A stretch of DNA of 21,609 nucleotides. Source: CAVTAE01 sp051649365 (GTDB taxonomy: Bacteria > Deinococcota > Deinococci > Deinococcales > Trueperaceae). Both the position numbers and the translations under genes were made by a program. Shown here piece after piece: positions 6,451-14,132 of the stretch; positions within the stretch are counted from its first letter, which is position 1, and each line of letters starts with the position of its first letter. A model generated the notes under the pieces. It saw nothing but the letters and a program-made list of their open reading frames with translations. It did not search any database and had not been told where the DNA came from. Location of the stretch: assembly GCA_051649365.1 (NCBI GenBank), contig JBOFGY010000120.1:1-21609 (forward strand). Reading direction: 5' to 3'.

Positions 6451-8515
6451 AGTACGCATCTATCAACTCGCCAAAGAACTTGGCGTAGAAAATAAAGTTT
6501 TACTTACCAAACTCGATGAACTCGGCGTGGAGTATAAGTCGCATAGCAGTACGCTCGAGCAAGACATCGCCGAAACAGTAAAGCAATTCTTTCTTGGTGA
6601 TAAGCAGCCGTCAGCTCTCAGCTCTCAGCCAAATCCAGTTGCTTCGCACACAGCTCAACCCTCAACTGTTAAAGCAGAATCAGTTAAAGCTGAGCCCAAA
6701 CCTGAAACACCCAAAGCTGAAACACCCAAAGCTGAAACACCCAAAGCTGAAACACCCAAAGCCGCGCCAGTCCAAGAGCAACCCAAAGCTACTCCAGCTC
6801 CTCAACCCACCACACAACTAGCAACACCATCTGCCGCACCACAAGCACCTACCCCAAACCCTAACCTCCAAACCCCGTCCCCCGCACCCCGCACCCCGTC
6901 CCCAGCCGTCGCCGTCAAACAACCCGAGCCCAAACCCGCTGAACCTGAAGTTAAAAAGCCACTGACCAAAGAGGAACGCCGCGCACTTATTCCGGCGGAC
7001 GCACCAAAACGTGCGCCTGTCGTCACGGTCATGGGTCACGTTGATCACGGAAAAACGTCACTGCTCGATTTTATTCGCAGTAGTCGTGTCGCCGAGCGCG
7101 AAGCGGGCGGTATTACACAGCATATTGGTGCCTACCAAGTCCAGACTTCGCACGGCCCCATCACGTTTTTTGATACTCCTGGCCACGAAGCCTTTACAAC
7201 GATTCGCCAACGTGGTGCCAATGCCACAGACATCGCTGTGATTGTCGTCGCTGCGGATGACAGCATCATGCCGCAAACCCGCGAAGCCATCGCGCACGCA
7301 AAGGCTGCAAAGGTACCAATTATCGTTGCCGTCAACAAAACAGACTTACCGCAAGCCAATCCTGACAAAGTAAAACAAGACCTCATGCAAGTCGAACTTA
7401 TTCCCGAAGAGTACGGCGGTGACACAGTGGTCGTGCCGCTCTCAGCGAAAACAGGCAAAGGCGTAGATAATTTGCTCGAGATGATCTCCCTTGTCGCCGA
7501 ACTCGAAAATTACCGCGCCGTCACGAACATTCCAGCTCACGGCGTGATTATTGAATCGGTGCTCGATAAACGTGCCGGCGTACTTGCTACTGTCTTGGTA
7601 CAAGAAGGCACACTTAAAGTGGCAGATTATGTCGTCGCGGGGGAAGCCTGGGCCAAAGTAAAAGCCATGACCGACTCGGAAGGTAAGCGCGTGAACGAAG
7701 CTAAGCCTTCGGTTCCCGTGCAAATCTTGGGCTTCAGTGAACAACCTGTGGCAGGCGAAGCAATTGAAGCCGTCACCAACGAAGTTGCAGCCAAGGCACT
7801 TGTTGCAGAACGCAAGCAACTTCGTGTAGACCTCGAGACCGAAGATAGAAACGCTCGGAGCAAAGTCACGTTGGCAGAATTATTTGGTGGACAAGGCAAA
7901 GAGAAGATCATCAACCTCATTCTTCGCGCCGATACTCAAGGGTCGCTCGAGGCTATTCGTGGCATTCTCCAAAAAGAGGCCGCTAAGAGCGAAGAAGTTG
8001 ACATCCATATTATGCTCGCTGAGGTTGGCGCACCCAACGAATCGGACTTGCTCTTAGCGAGTACCTCCGGTGCTACCATCATGACCTTTAATGTCAATCC
8101 TACTGGCTCTGTCGAAAAATCTGCCGAGCGTCAGGACATTAGCATCAAGTCTTACAAAATTATTTACCAACTTGTTGAAGATGTACAGCGCATGATTCGC
8201 GGTCAAACCGAACCCACCTATGAAGAAAAAGTTTTGGGTCATGCCGAAGTGCGCCAAGTCATCAGTATTCCCAAAATGGGTACGATTGCAGGTTCTTATG
8301 TCACCGATGGTGTCGTACGCCGTGGTGCCAAGGCACGTATTTTTAGAGGCGGCAAAGAAATTTACAAAGGTTCTGTTGCACAGCTTAAACGCTTTAAGGA
8401 TGACGCGCGTGAAGTCGGTACGGGCTTTGAATGCGGCATTAATTTGCAAAACTACGACAACGTGCAGCAGGGTGATGTGATTGAGGTTTATGACATGGTG
8501 GAAGTGCCTGCATAA
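6440..8515 (+). CDS. infB: Translation initiation factor IF-2
   Basis: A 691-residue GTPase that delivers initiator tRNA and promotes subunit joining. The N-terminal IF2_N domain (VRIYQLAKELGVENKVLL, residues 4-50) closely resembles my recollection of the Thermus/Deinococcus form. Residues about 55-185 are a Pro/Ala/Lys linker made largely of short repeats. The G domain has GHVDHGKT (199-206), DTPGH (245-249) and NKTD (299-302); the beta-barrel and C-terminal domains follow to VIEVYDMVEVPA. The linker makes it about 100 residues longer than the roughly 570-600 residues I recall for this phylum. TTGGAGG five bases upstream fixes the ATG. It is last in the operon; a terminator follows, and rbfA and truB are absent. 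Confidence 0.97.
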   Translation: MSDKVRIYQLAKELGVENKVLLTKLDELGVEYKSHSSTLEQDIAETVKQFFLGDKQPSALSSQPNPVASHTAQPSTVKAESVKAEPKPETPKAETPKAETPKAETPKAAPVQEQPKATPAPQPTTQLATPSAAPQAPTPNPNLQTPSPAPRTPSPAVAVKQPEPKPAEPEVKKPLTKEERRALIPADAPKRAPVVTVMGHVDHGKTSLLDFIRSSRVAEREAGGITQHIGAYQVQTSHGPITFFDTPGHEAFTTIRQRGANATDIAVIVVAADDSIMPQTREAIAHAKAAKVPIIVAVNKTDLPQANPDKVKQDLMQVELIPEEYGGDTVVVPLSAKTGKGVDNLLEMISLVAELENYRAVTNIPAHGVIIESVLDKRAGVLATVLVQEGTLKVADYVVAGEAWAKVKAMTDSEGKRVNEAKPSVPVQILGFSEQPVAGEAIEAVTNEVAAKALVAERKQLRVDLETEDRNARSKVTLAELFGGQGKEKIINLILRADTQGSLEAIRGILQKEAAKSEEVDIHIMLAEVGAPNESDLLLASTSGATIMTFNVNPTGSVEKSAERQDISIKSYKIIYQLVEDVQRMIRGQTEPTYEEKVLGHAEVRQVISIPKMGTIAGSYVTDGVVRRGAKARIFRGGKEIYKGSVAQLKRFKDDAREVGTGFECGINLQNYDNVQQGDVIEVYDMVEVPA
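6611..6631 (+). repeat. Heptamer TCAGCTC x3 in the IF-2 linker
   Basis: TCAGCTC, TCAGCTC and TCAGCCA in tandem encode part of the linker (PSALSSQP). Short, but in the same 7-bp unit length as the intergenic tracts. Confidence 0.75.
6704..6763 (+). repeat. 15-bp tandem repeat x4 (ETPKA) in the IF-2 linker
   Basis: Four copies of GAAACACCCAAAGCT, the last ending GCC, encode ETPKA four times (residues 89-108). The unit is a multiple of three, so copy changes keep the frame and only alter linker length. Confidence 0.95.
6852..6907 (+). repeat. Eight consecutive heptamers in the IF-2 linker
   Basis: CCCCAAA, CCCTAAC, CTCCAAA, CCCCGTC, CCCCGCA, CCCCGCA, CCCCGTC, CCCAGCC in unbroken 7-bp register, encoding TPNPNLQTPSPAPRTPSPA. 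Eight units are 56 bp, so the tract is not a multiple of three. The CCCCGCA-type words match the intergenic hairpin at 4215-4236. Confidence 0.88.
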
Positions 8516-8552
8516 AGATTTGAGAAGTGAAAAATTTACGCTTGTAATGCAC

Positions 8553-8592
8553 AGGTGCAGTGAAAAATTACTGCACCTCTTTCTTTTTTCTC
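8553..8592 (+). terminator. Rho-independent terminator after infB
   Basis: AGGTGCAGT (8553-8561) pairs perfectly with ACTGCACCT (8570-8578) around an 8-base loop, followed by a T-rich tail (CTTTCTTTTTTCT). It lies 38 bases after the infB stop and closes the operon. This is the most conventional terminator in the window. Confidence 0.88.
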
Positions 8593-8623
8593 TGCCACAC
8601 TGACCTCGGAGACAGAATACACG

Positions 8624-8773
8624 TTAGGAGAAATCAGAATTAATTTGTTCAATGTCCATCGTAGCAATCGTGGCGCGAAGCTGACCAAAGATAATATCCT
8701 TAGCGAGTTCTTCAATGTTGGGACATTTGAGACCTAACATACGCTCAGCAGCATTAACCATCGTGGCATCCAT
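8624..8773 (-). pseudogene. Flotillin (SPFH/band 7) remnant
   Basis: A 49-codon open frame (ATG 8771-8773 to TAA 8624-8626) translates to a piece typical of the flotillin body: NAAERMLGLKCPNIEELAKD followed by IIFGQLRATIATMDIEQINSD. In intact flotillins, membrane-scaffold proteins of about 450-520 residues, this block is internal and continues with RE and a long coiled coil. Here both sides are gone: the preceding frame is blocked by a TAG and the sequence diverges right after INSD. The NfeD-like remnant directly upstream is the usual operon partner, which supports the identification. Confidence 0.7.
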
Positions 8774-9206
8774 CCGTGCTGATGGCTACTGTATTACCTT
8801 TACCCTGAAGTTGGGCATCTATCTGCACGCTGACTCTAGCCTCCTACCTAATCGCCTGATTTAAGTTGCTGTTGCCCGTTGTTTCTAAACCGCGTAATTT
8901 TTTCATGAGCCAGTGATTTAGAACTGCAAACCCAAAGCCAACAACGATAGCCAAGACCAACACGGAGATTTGAAGCTGGGCATAAAACAGAATACCTGCC
9001 CAAGAAAAACCCAGAGTAAACGCTACGATATTGCGAAAATTTAGAAACTCGAGCCAATCCCCCGCGCTATGTTCAGAAGGCATATCTACATGTAGGTCTA
9101 CCCCGCTATCCCCAAATCCTAAAATAGACATGAGTGTACTGAGCAAAAAAACAGTGCTCGAGGCTACCGCCAGCACCCAAAAGACTTGTTGTAAACCGCT
9201 TAACGC
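8774..9206 (-). pseudogene. NfeD/YuaF-like (OB-fold) membrane protein remnant, frameshifted
   Basis: The main open frame (8844-9176, 110 codons from a GTG) encodes a helix (VFLLSTLMSILGFG), an acidic loop, LEFLNFRNIVAFTLGFSWAG and a second helix pair, the pattern of the membrane part of flotillin-associated NfeD-like proteins. In-frame residues LSGLQQVFWV before the GTG also fit the family but lack a start codon and follow a TAA at 9207-9209. After NLNQAI the frame stops; another frame continues with EARVSVQIDAQLQGKGNTVA, which fits the start of the OB domain. So there is at least one frameshift, and most of the OB domain is missing. Confidence 0.65.
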
Positions 9207-9298
9207 TTACCACCAACCCACCGCGCACCTCCAGAAAACCTACGTTGTGATTATGCCTAATGTCGTTGGGTTTTTACACTTTACTCGATATATCGTAG
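9207..9298. other. Short spacer upstream of the NfeD-like remnant
   Basis: Apart from an AT-rich stretch near 9270-9292 I see no gene, terminator or clear promoter here. Confidence 0.4.
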
Positions 9299-9332
9299 AG
9301 GCTAAGGCTAAAAGCTAGGGCTAAGGCTAAAA
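9299..9332. repeat. Degenerate GGCTAA(A) tract at the 3' end of the deacetylase gene
   Basis: Six- to seven-base words built on GGCTAA and GCTAAAA (AGGCTAAGGCTAAAAGCTAG and continuing) run up to and just into the end of the deacetylase-like gene. It is one-armed, with no obvious inverted copy. Confidence 0.5.
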
Positions 9333-10250
9333 TCTTTTCTCTAAACCTTCTGCCTCAGCCATTCTCAATCTCTCCAAACTTGCTACATGTGCTGCAACTG
9401 TCGTTTCAATCTTCGGTTGGTAACCCCCACCCATCGTGTAAACAAGCGGAACTGCGTTTTCAAAGCAAAGATTATAAACAAGCGCGTCTCGCGCGACAAC
9501 ACCTTCTTGACTCAACGCCATCCGACCAAAGCGGTCACCCGCCAACACGTCCGTTCCCCCTTGCAAGAAAACAAGGTCAGGTTCAAAGGTTTCAAAGAGT
9601 TTAGGAAGTTGTTCGTTTAATATTTCTAAATACTGCGCGTCAGTTACACTATCCGGCAACCCAATATCGAGGTCACTTTTTTCTTTTTGAAACGGATAGT
9701 TGCGCTCACCATGAATACTGAGTGTAAAGATACGCGGTTCATCCTCAAAAATTTTGGCTGTGCCGTTACCTTGATGAACATCAAGGTCTACTATCAAAAT
9801 TCTCTCCGCTAAGTTTTCTGCCAACGCTTTACGCGAAGCCACCGCCAAGTCGTTAAAAACACAGAAACCTTCGCCTCGCTCTGCGAACGCATGATGCGTA
9901 CCACCTGCTAAGTTAATACCGTAACCGCTCTGAAAATTTTTTGACGTAGCAAGAGCGTGCAGCATTGCCGCAACCGTGCCACCAACACTAACAATTGAAC
10001 GCTCTAAAAGTTCTGCCGATTGTGGCAAACCAAGTTTTCGCTCTTCTTGGGGTGACAGGGCAAGGTTCCACCAGGTTTGGATGTACTCACTCGTATGAAC
10101 CCGTTCCAACTCTTTTGTACTCGCCCTCGGCGCTTTTTCAATCTGCCAGCCGCGCTCTCGTAACGCCTCAGCAAGAGCTGTATATTTACTCATTGGGAAG
10201 CGGTGACCCTCGGGCAGGGGAACGTGGATGTGACTAGGTGAAAAGGCCAC
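9327..10250 (-). CDS. Histone deacetylase-like (AcuC/arginase-fold) metallohydrolase
   Basis: About 307 residues of the bacterial HDAC-like deacetylase family, zinc enzymes removing acetyl or related groups from lysines or polyamines. The active-site His pair is GGTHHA (residues 119-120), the zinc ligands lie in DLDVHQGNGT (Asp157, His159) and GGTD (Asp234), and the catalytic Tyr is in GGGY near residue 272. Homology begins at AFSPSHIHVPLPEGHRFPM, so I place the start at the GTG at 10250. The frame stays open to an ATG at 10325, but those 25 codons run through a heptamer hairpin and look non-homologous. Neither start has a good ribosome binding site. It is last in the seven-gene minus-strand run; the substrate is unknown. 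Confidence 0.88.
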   Translation of the reverse strand: MAFSPSHIHVPLPEGHRFPMSKYTALAEALRERGWQIEKAPRASTKELERVHTSEYIQTWWNLALSPQEERKLGLPQSAELLERSIVSVGGTVAAMLHALATSKNFQSGYGINLAGGTHHAFAERGEGFCVFNDLAVASRKALAENLAERILIVDLDVHQGNGTAKIFEDEPRIFTLSIHGERNYPFQKEKSDLDIGLPDSVTDAQYLEILNEQLPKLFETFEPDLVFLQGGTDVLAGDRFGRMALSQEGVVARDALVYNLCFENAVPLVYTMGGGYQPKIETTVAAHVASLERLRMAEAEGLEKRF

Positions 10251-10257
10251 ACTAGGA

Positions 10258-10314
10258 GACAAGGGACAAGAGACAAGAGAAACTTCCCCTGCCTCCTGTC
10301 TCTTGTCCCTTGTC
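10258..10314 (-). repeat. Perfect 18-bp inverted repeat of GGGACAA/GAGACAA heptamers
   Basis: ACAAGGG, ACAAGAG, ACAAGAG (10259-10279) form the left side. The 18 bases at 10258-10275 are exactly complementary to 10297-10314, with a 21-base spacer. The structure lies between the permease stop and the likely deacetylase start, inside the open frame upstream of that start, where it could influence read-through or initiation. Confidence 0.92.
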
Positions 10315-10333
10315 GTTTCCTTCATAGTTTTAG

Positions 10334-11575
10334 TTACTTGAGTACGTCTATCGGATTTAAGCTACTAGCCCGCCGCGCTGGAATCAAACCGGCGATAACA
10401 CTTGTAACAAGTGACAACGCACAAACCCAGACAAAATCGAAGAGTTGCAGTTCTACAGGTAGCTGGGTAATGAAATACAAATCGCCTGGCAATGGGAACG
10501 GTTTGACCTCAAAATATATACTAATGCCTAAACCAAGTAACACACCAAGCACCGTGCCTGTTATCCCTAAAATAAAGCCTTCATACATAAAGGTTCTTAA
10601 AATCTGCCCTTGGGTTGCACCCATCGCACGGAGGATGCCAATTTCTGGGGTTTTCTCTGCAACGGTCAAAATAAGAATATTAGCAATACCCATCGCCGCA
10701 ACCAAGACGATTAAAAAAACCACAAAGCTAATCAGGGCCTTTTGCAAACGCATCTGCCCGAGCAAGTTGCCATAGAGGTTTTGCCAAGGGGTAGCGTAGA
10801 GCCCTGTGGTATTGCCAAGTTGCGTGGCAATACGAATGGCCTCTTCTGGGTCTTTCACACGGACGTGATATCCCGTAATTTCACCTGGTTTGTTGAGATA
10901 GTCCTGAAGCGTTGGAATTGAGGTCATCGAGACTGCACTGTCAATAAGTTCATTGCCAACATGAAAAGAGTCGGCCACGATGAAGGTTTCGCGCCCTTGC
11001 ACGATATTGAGAATCTGCACTTCATCGCCTGGAATAACCCCAAGGGTTCGGTTTGCTAAGGATGAACCAATGACAATGCCCTTTTCTTGGGAAATCGCGG
11101 TAGCTTGCTCAGCGAGAACGGGTAAGTCTGCTAACACGTTTTGCTCTTTCTCTACATCAATACCAATAATCTGGGTATAGCCTTGACGCGCACTAAGTCC
11201 TTGGACGGCGTTGGCGCGTCTGGCAATGAGTGCTTGCGTCTCGATATAAGGTGAGGCTGCAACTACATCAGGGTAGGTCTCCAGCTCCTCTAAAAGGGCT
11301 TCGTCATAAGGAAAGGTACTCGAGGAGCCCCTATCAAACGAGGTCAACGTAATATGTGGCGTAGCCTCGAGGGTGCTGCGTACGAGTTCGGCAATAAACC
11401 CATTGGTAAGAGAAAGAGCCGTTACGAGTACCATGACCCCAACCGCCACACCTAAAACGGTCAACAAACTTTGCAATAAACGGCGACGGATGTGTTTGAG
11501 AGCGAGGAAAACGGTAAAGGAACGCACAGCCTTTAGCTTACCAACGACTGAGCCAAACGCAAGTGTACTAGTCAT
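10334..11575 (-). CDS. ABC transporter permease, FtsX/MacB-LolC/E type
   Basis: A 413-residue permease with the MacB layout: a first membrane helix (about residues 35-58, LLTVLGVAVGVMVLVTALSL), a large extracytoplasmic MacB_PCD-like domain (about 60-275) and a C-terminal FtsX domain of three helices (about 283-305, 335-358, 380-400). The FtsX coupling region EKTPEIGILRAMGATQGQI and the closing GLIPARRASSLNPIDVLK are typical. Such permeases move lipoproteins, macrolides or peptides across the envelope by mechanotransmission with a separate ATPase. No matching single-domain ATPase lies in this window. The deacetylase-like gene follows closely and the 3D-domain gene precedes it. Confidence 0.9.
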   Translation of the reverse strand: MTSTLAFGSVVGKLKAVRSFTVFLALKHIRRRLLQSLLTVLGVAVGVMVLVTALSLTNGFIAELVRSTLEATPHITLTSFDRGSSSTFPYDEALLEELETYPDVVAASPYIETQALIARRANAVQGLSARQGYTQIIGIDVEKEQNVLADLPVLAEQATAISQEKGIVIGSSLANRTLGVIPGDEVQILNIVQGRETFIVADSFHVGNELIDSAVSMTSIPTLQDYLNKPGEITGYHVRVKDPEEAIRIATQLGNTTGLYATPWQNLYGNLLGQMRLQKALISFVVFLIVLVAAMGIANILILTVAEKTPEIGILRAMGATQGQILRTFMYEGFILGITGTVLGVLLGLGISIYFEVKPFPLPGDLYFITQLPVELQLFDFVWVCALSLVTSVIAGLIPARRASSLNPIDVLK

Positions 11576-11581
11576 TCAAAG

Positions 11582-11629
11582 TTGAAGATTGAAGATTCAA
11601 AATGGAATTTCAAAATCTTCAATCTTGAA
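11582..11629 (-). repeat. TTGAAGA heptamer hairpin between the 3D-domain gene and the permease
   Basis: TTGAAGATTGAAGATT (11582-11597) pairs with 11614-11629 at 15 of 16 positions around a 16-base loop. TTGAAGA, TTGAAGA, TTCAAAA are successive 7-bp words. It sits between two same-strand genes, just before the permease ATG. Confidence 0.88.
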
Positions 11630-11642
11630 TTTTCAATTGCTT

Positions 11643-12275
11643 TTACTGGCTTGCTAACATACCTTCGAGCATTGGGCCATCACGGCCAACCCGAACAACC
11701 TCAAGTGCCACTTGACGAACACCCCAGCTCAGTGCGTCTGACTTATCAGCAAACCACACATCAATCTGCTCGACTTTGCGGGGATGCATCGTGTCCTCAA
11801 CGATAAATAGCCCTTGGTTATTGAGTAGGTCTTGAAATTTTCCCTCGCCACGACCACTATGGTAGTTCCCTAAATCTTTAAGACGGACGAGAGAACCATA
11901 AGGAATATTCCCTAACATGTCACGGCTTACTGCAATCACCCCAAACGCCGTCGCCGCACCCGTCGCTGTAATATGCGGAGTAGAGTCGGTTTGGTCTACA
12001 TGCGAGTTGTACGCGGTGGATTTTAGAGTAAAGTTCAAAAGGCTCGAGGATACATCCTGCAAGGTTTCCTCTACTCCAATAAGTTCAGCTACGACTGCCA
12101 TTGGTTCACTCAGGACGGCAATCTGTGGCTCGAGCACAACATTCACGGGTTTAGCAACCACAACTTTAGGTCTCACAAGAATGTTGAGGGACTTAGCTGG
12201 AGCCCGAAAAGCAGTTATTAAAGCAGCGATTACCAAAACGATAACAAAAAGTTTGCTACTTACATGAAGCGTCAT
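11643..12275 (-). CDS. 3D-domain protein, membrane-anchored, probably cell-wall associated
   Basis: A 210-residue protein with one N-terminal hydrophobic segment (residues about 8-25, LFVIVLVIAALITAF), a middle region without a recognised domain and a C-terminal 3D domain (about 100-190). The 3D domain is marked by STAYNS, TATG, GVIAVSRDMLGNIPYGSLV, VEDT, and the Asp-rich IDVWFADKSDALSWG. Related domains occur in Rpf/YabE-like factors and MltA-type lytic transglycosylases, so binding or remodelling of peptidoglycan is a fair inference. The start is the ATG at 12275, because GGGAGGA lies a few bases upstream; the longer frame to 12305 has no such site. Confidence 0.85.
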   Translation of the reverse strand: MTLHVSSKLFVIVLVIAALITAFRAPAKSLNILVRPKVVVAKPVNVVLEPQIAVLSEPMAVVAELIGVEETLQDVSSSLLNFTLKSTAYNSHVDQTDSTPHITATGAATAFGVIAVSRDMLGNIPYGSLVRLKDLGNYHSGRGEGKFQDLLNNQGLFIVEDTMHPRKVEQIDVWFADKSDALSWGVRQVALEVVRVGRDGPMLEGMLASQ

Positions 12276-12415
12276 GTGCTTCCTCCCGACCTGCCAAAGT
12301 AGCACGCCAGGATGAGTTGTATATTTCTATTTAAAAGGTTGGACTAATGATAATCTTACCTAGCTCTCATAATTGAAGTTAGATGAAATAGAGAACGTAG
12401 GAGGGGCTTCTCTCT
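12276..12415. other. 140-bp spacer between the ABC exporter and the 3D-domain gene
   Basis: Contains the strong ribosome binding site of the 3D gene (TCCTCCC on the plus strand, 12281-12287) and AT-rich sequence around 12312-12390 that could hold a promoter for the downstream genes. I cannot place one with confidence. Confidence 0.4.
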
Positions 12416-14086
12416 TCAATTCTCCCTCCTCCCTCCTCCCTCCTTCTGTATAACACCAGCCTCAAGCCGCAGCACACTATCTGCTGCCTCAATAAGCGCG
12501 GGACGATGCGCGACGACAATCACGAGGCGTTCCTTAGCTTGTAGTCTCAGCGTCTCGAGCAACACTTTTTCACTCTCTTCGTCAAGGTTGGCACTTGGTT
12601 CATCGAGCAAGAGCACATCAGGTTCACTCAGCAGAGCACGGGCTACGGCTAAACGCTGGCGTTGTCCTCCTGAAAGTCCTACCCCGTCCTCACGGAGTTC
12701 GTAGTGAAGACCTAAAGACTGCATGGTGGTCTCGAGCCGCACAGCTTTTAGGGCCTTCCAAATCGTTCCTTCAGGAATGCTGCGACCCAGTAACAAATTC
12801 TCTTGCAACGTGCCACTTAGCAAGTCGGTGCCTTGTGGTACGTAAGCCACGCGCTGACGCAAGGTTGTTTCAGATAAGTTTGCGTAAGACGATGTATCTA
12901 AGTAAATTTCACCCTGTGTAGGGCGCAGAAAACGTAGCAGCAAGGCTATAAGGGTGCTTTTCCCCGCCCCGCTCTCCCCTACAAACGCGACGAGACCGCG
13001 CTCTGGAAAGGTCAAACTGAGGTTGTTGAGCACGTCTTGCGTACCGTAAGAAAAGCTGACGTTCTCGAGCCTTAAGCCACGCCCTGTCACTGTCTTTTTT
13101 TTCGATATTGACGGTGCAAAAGGAAGCTCCCAAAGCTCAAGCAACCGTTCACTCGCTGCCCTCGCCTGCTGCAACACCGCATAAGACTTCGGTAAAAGCT
13201 GACTTGGTGTAGAAAGAAGCGCAACGAGTGTCACATAACTCACGAGGTCGCCAACGCTCATACTCTGATTTGCCACGCTTTGGGCCATAAGGGTGAGGAG
13301 AAGGGCTACTGCCCCAAAGGTTAGAAGCTGAGCAATGGGGACTTGCACACTCCATAAGACGTTGCGCCGAACCTGCTCACGCTGACTTGCCAGATTAAAA
13401 CCCTGAAACCGCTCGAGCAGAAACGTCTGTGCGGCAAACGCGCGTATCACAGCGTGATGTTTTAGACCTTCTTGAAGACTGCTACCGACCCCCTCGAGTT
13501 TTTCTTGCGCCCTCGTCGTGGCACGCTTCAAACGCCGTCCCAACCAGGACAACACAAGAACGAGCGGTAAGATTGTCACGAGCAAAATAACGGTCACAAA
13601 GGCATTCTTCCAAAAGAGCGTCGCTAAAATGCAGATTAAAAAACTGCTTTCAGCCACGAGCGTACCGAGAATCGTGTAGTAAAGCTCGACTTCTTTTAAG
13701 TCAGCGACAATGCGACTTGTAAGACCACCGCTACTCCCAGGAAGAGCCCCTGGCGAACGCTCTAAAAGTCTCGAGAGCAAGCCTTCCCGCCATTGCGCTA
13801 CAACTCGCGCGGCCACTGTTCCCATACAGATATCTTGTACAAAGAGCATCACTGCTCCAAGAAACGCAATAACCCCTGCTAGCAGCAACGTTCTCGGCAA
13901 CGCTGACACATCTTTAGCGATTAAAGCTGTGTCAAAAATCGGCGCGATAAAAAGAACGGTAAGCACACGCAACGCACCCGCGAACACCGCCGCCCCTAAA
14001 CCCACGAACGCTAAGGGGTAGCGTGGTGATAACAAGGGTGGCTCGACCTCTCGGGAAGATGTGGACTGCACAGCCTGTTCTATCAT
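12416..14086 (-). CDS. ABC exporter, fused membrane and ATPase domains (MsbA-like half transporter)
   Basis: A 556-residue half transporter. Six membrane helices occupy about residues 25-310. The ATPase has Walker A GESGAGKST (about 368-376), Q-loop YVPQG, signature LSGGQRQRLAVARALL (about 475), Walker B VLLLDEPSANLD and the switch His in VVAHR. The family exports lipids, glycolipids or peptides as a dimer; the LpxB-like glycosyltransferase immediately upstream in the transcript suggests a glycolipid, but the substrate is not shown. The C-terminal tail KEGGGRREN is encoded by a CTCCCTC heptamer array. No clear ribosome binding site precedes the ATG. Confidence 0.92.
   Translation of the reverse strand: MIEQAVQSTSSREVEPPLLSPRYPLAFVGLGAAVFAGALRVLTVLFIAPIFDTALIAKDVSALPRTLLLAGVIAFLGAVMLFVQDICMGTVAARVVAQWREGLLSRLLERSPGALPGSSGGLTSRIVADLKEVELYYTILGTLVAESSFLICILATLFWKNAFVTVILLVTILPLVLVLSWLGRRLKRATTRAQEKLEGVGSSLQEGLKHHAVIRAFAAQTFLLERFQGFNLASQREQVRRNVLWSVQVPIAQLLTFGAVALLLTLMAQSVANQSMSVGDLVSYVTLVALLSTPSQLLPKSYAVLQQARAASERLLELWELPFAPSISKKKTVTGRGLRLENVSFSYGTQDVLNNLSLTFPERGLVAFVGESGAGKSTLIALLLRFLRPTQGEIYLDTSSYANLSETTLRQRVAYVPQGTDLLSGTLQENLLLGRSIPEGTIWKALKAVRLETTMQSLGLHYELREDGVGLSGGQRQRLAVARALLSEPDVLLLDEPSANLDEESEKVLLETLRLQAKERLVIVVAHRPALIEAADSVLRLEAGVIQKEGGGRREN
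12422..12442 (+). repeat. CTCCCTC heptamer x3 at the 3' end of the ABC exporter gene
   Basis: Three exact copies of CTCCCTC (12422, 12429, 12436). On the coding strand they give the Glu/Gly/Arg-rich last residues of the exporter, after the end of the conserved ATPase fold. Confidence 0.9.
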
Positions 14087-14089
14087 AAT

Positions 14090-14132
14090 CAGCTAGTCAG
14101 CTAGTCAGCAAAAAACCTGAAATGCTGAAATG
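14090..14132. repeat. Octamer tracts CAGCTAGT and CTGAAATG between LpxB-like gene and exporter
   Basis: CAGCTAGT occurs twice plus a partial copy (14090-14109), followed by CTGAAATG twice (14117-14132). The second word is also the core of the nusA-ylxR hairpin 8 kb away. Pairing between the two sides is weak here. Confidence 0.75.

Noticed and set aside
7132..7458. 108-codon antisense open frame inside infB
   Set aside because: It overlaps the conserved G domain of IF-2, has no recognisable family and no ribosome binding site.
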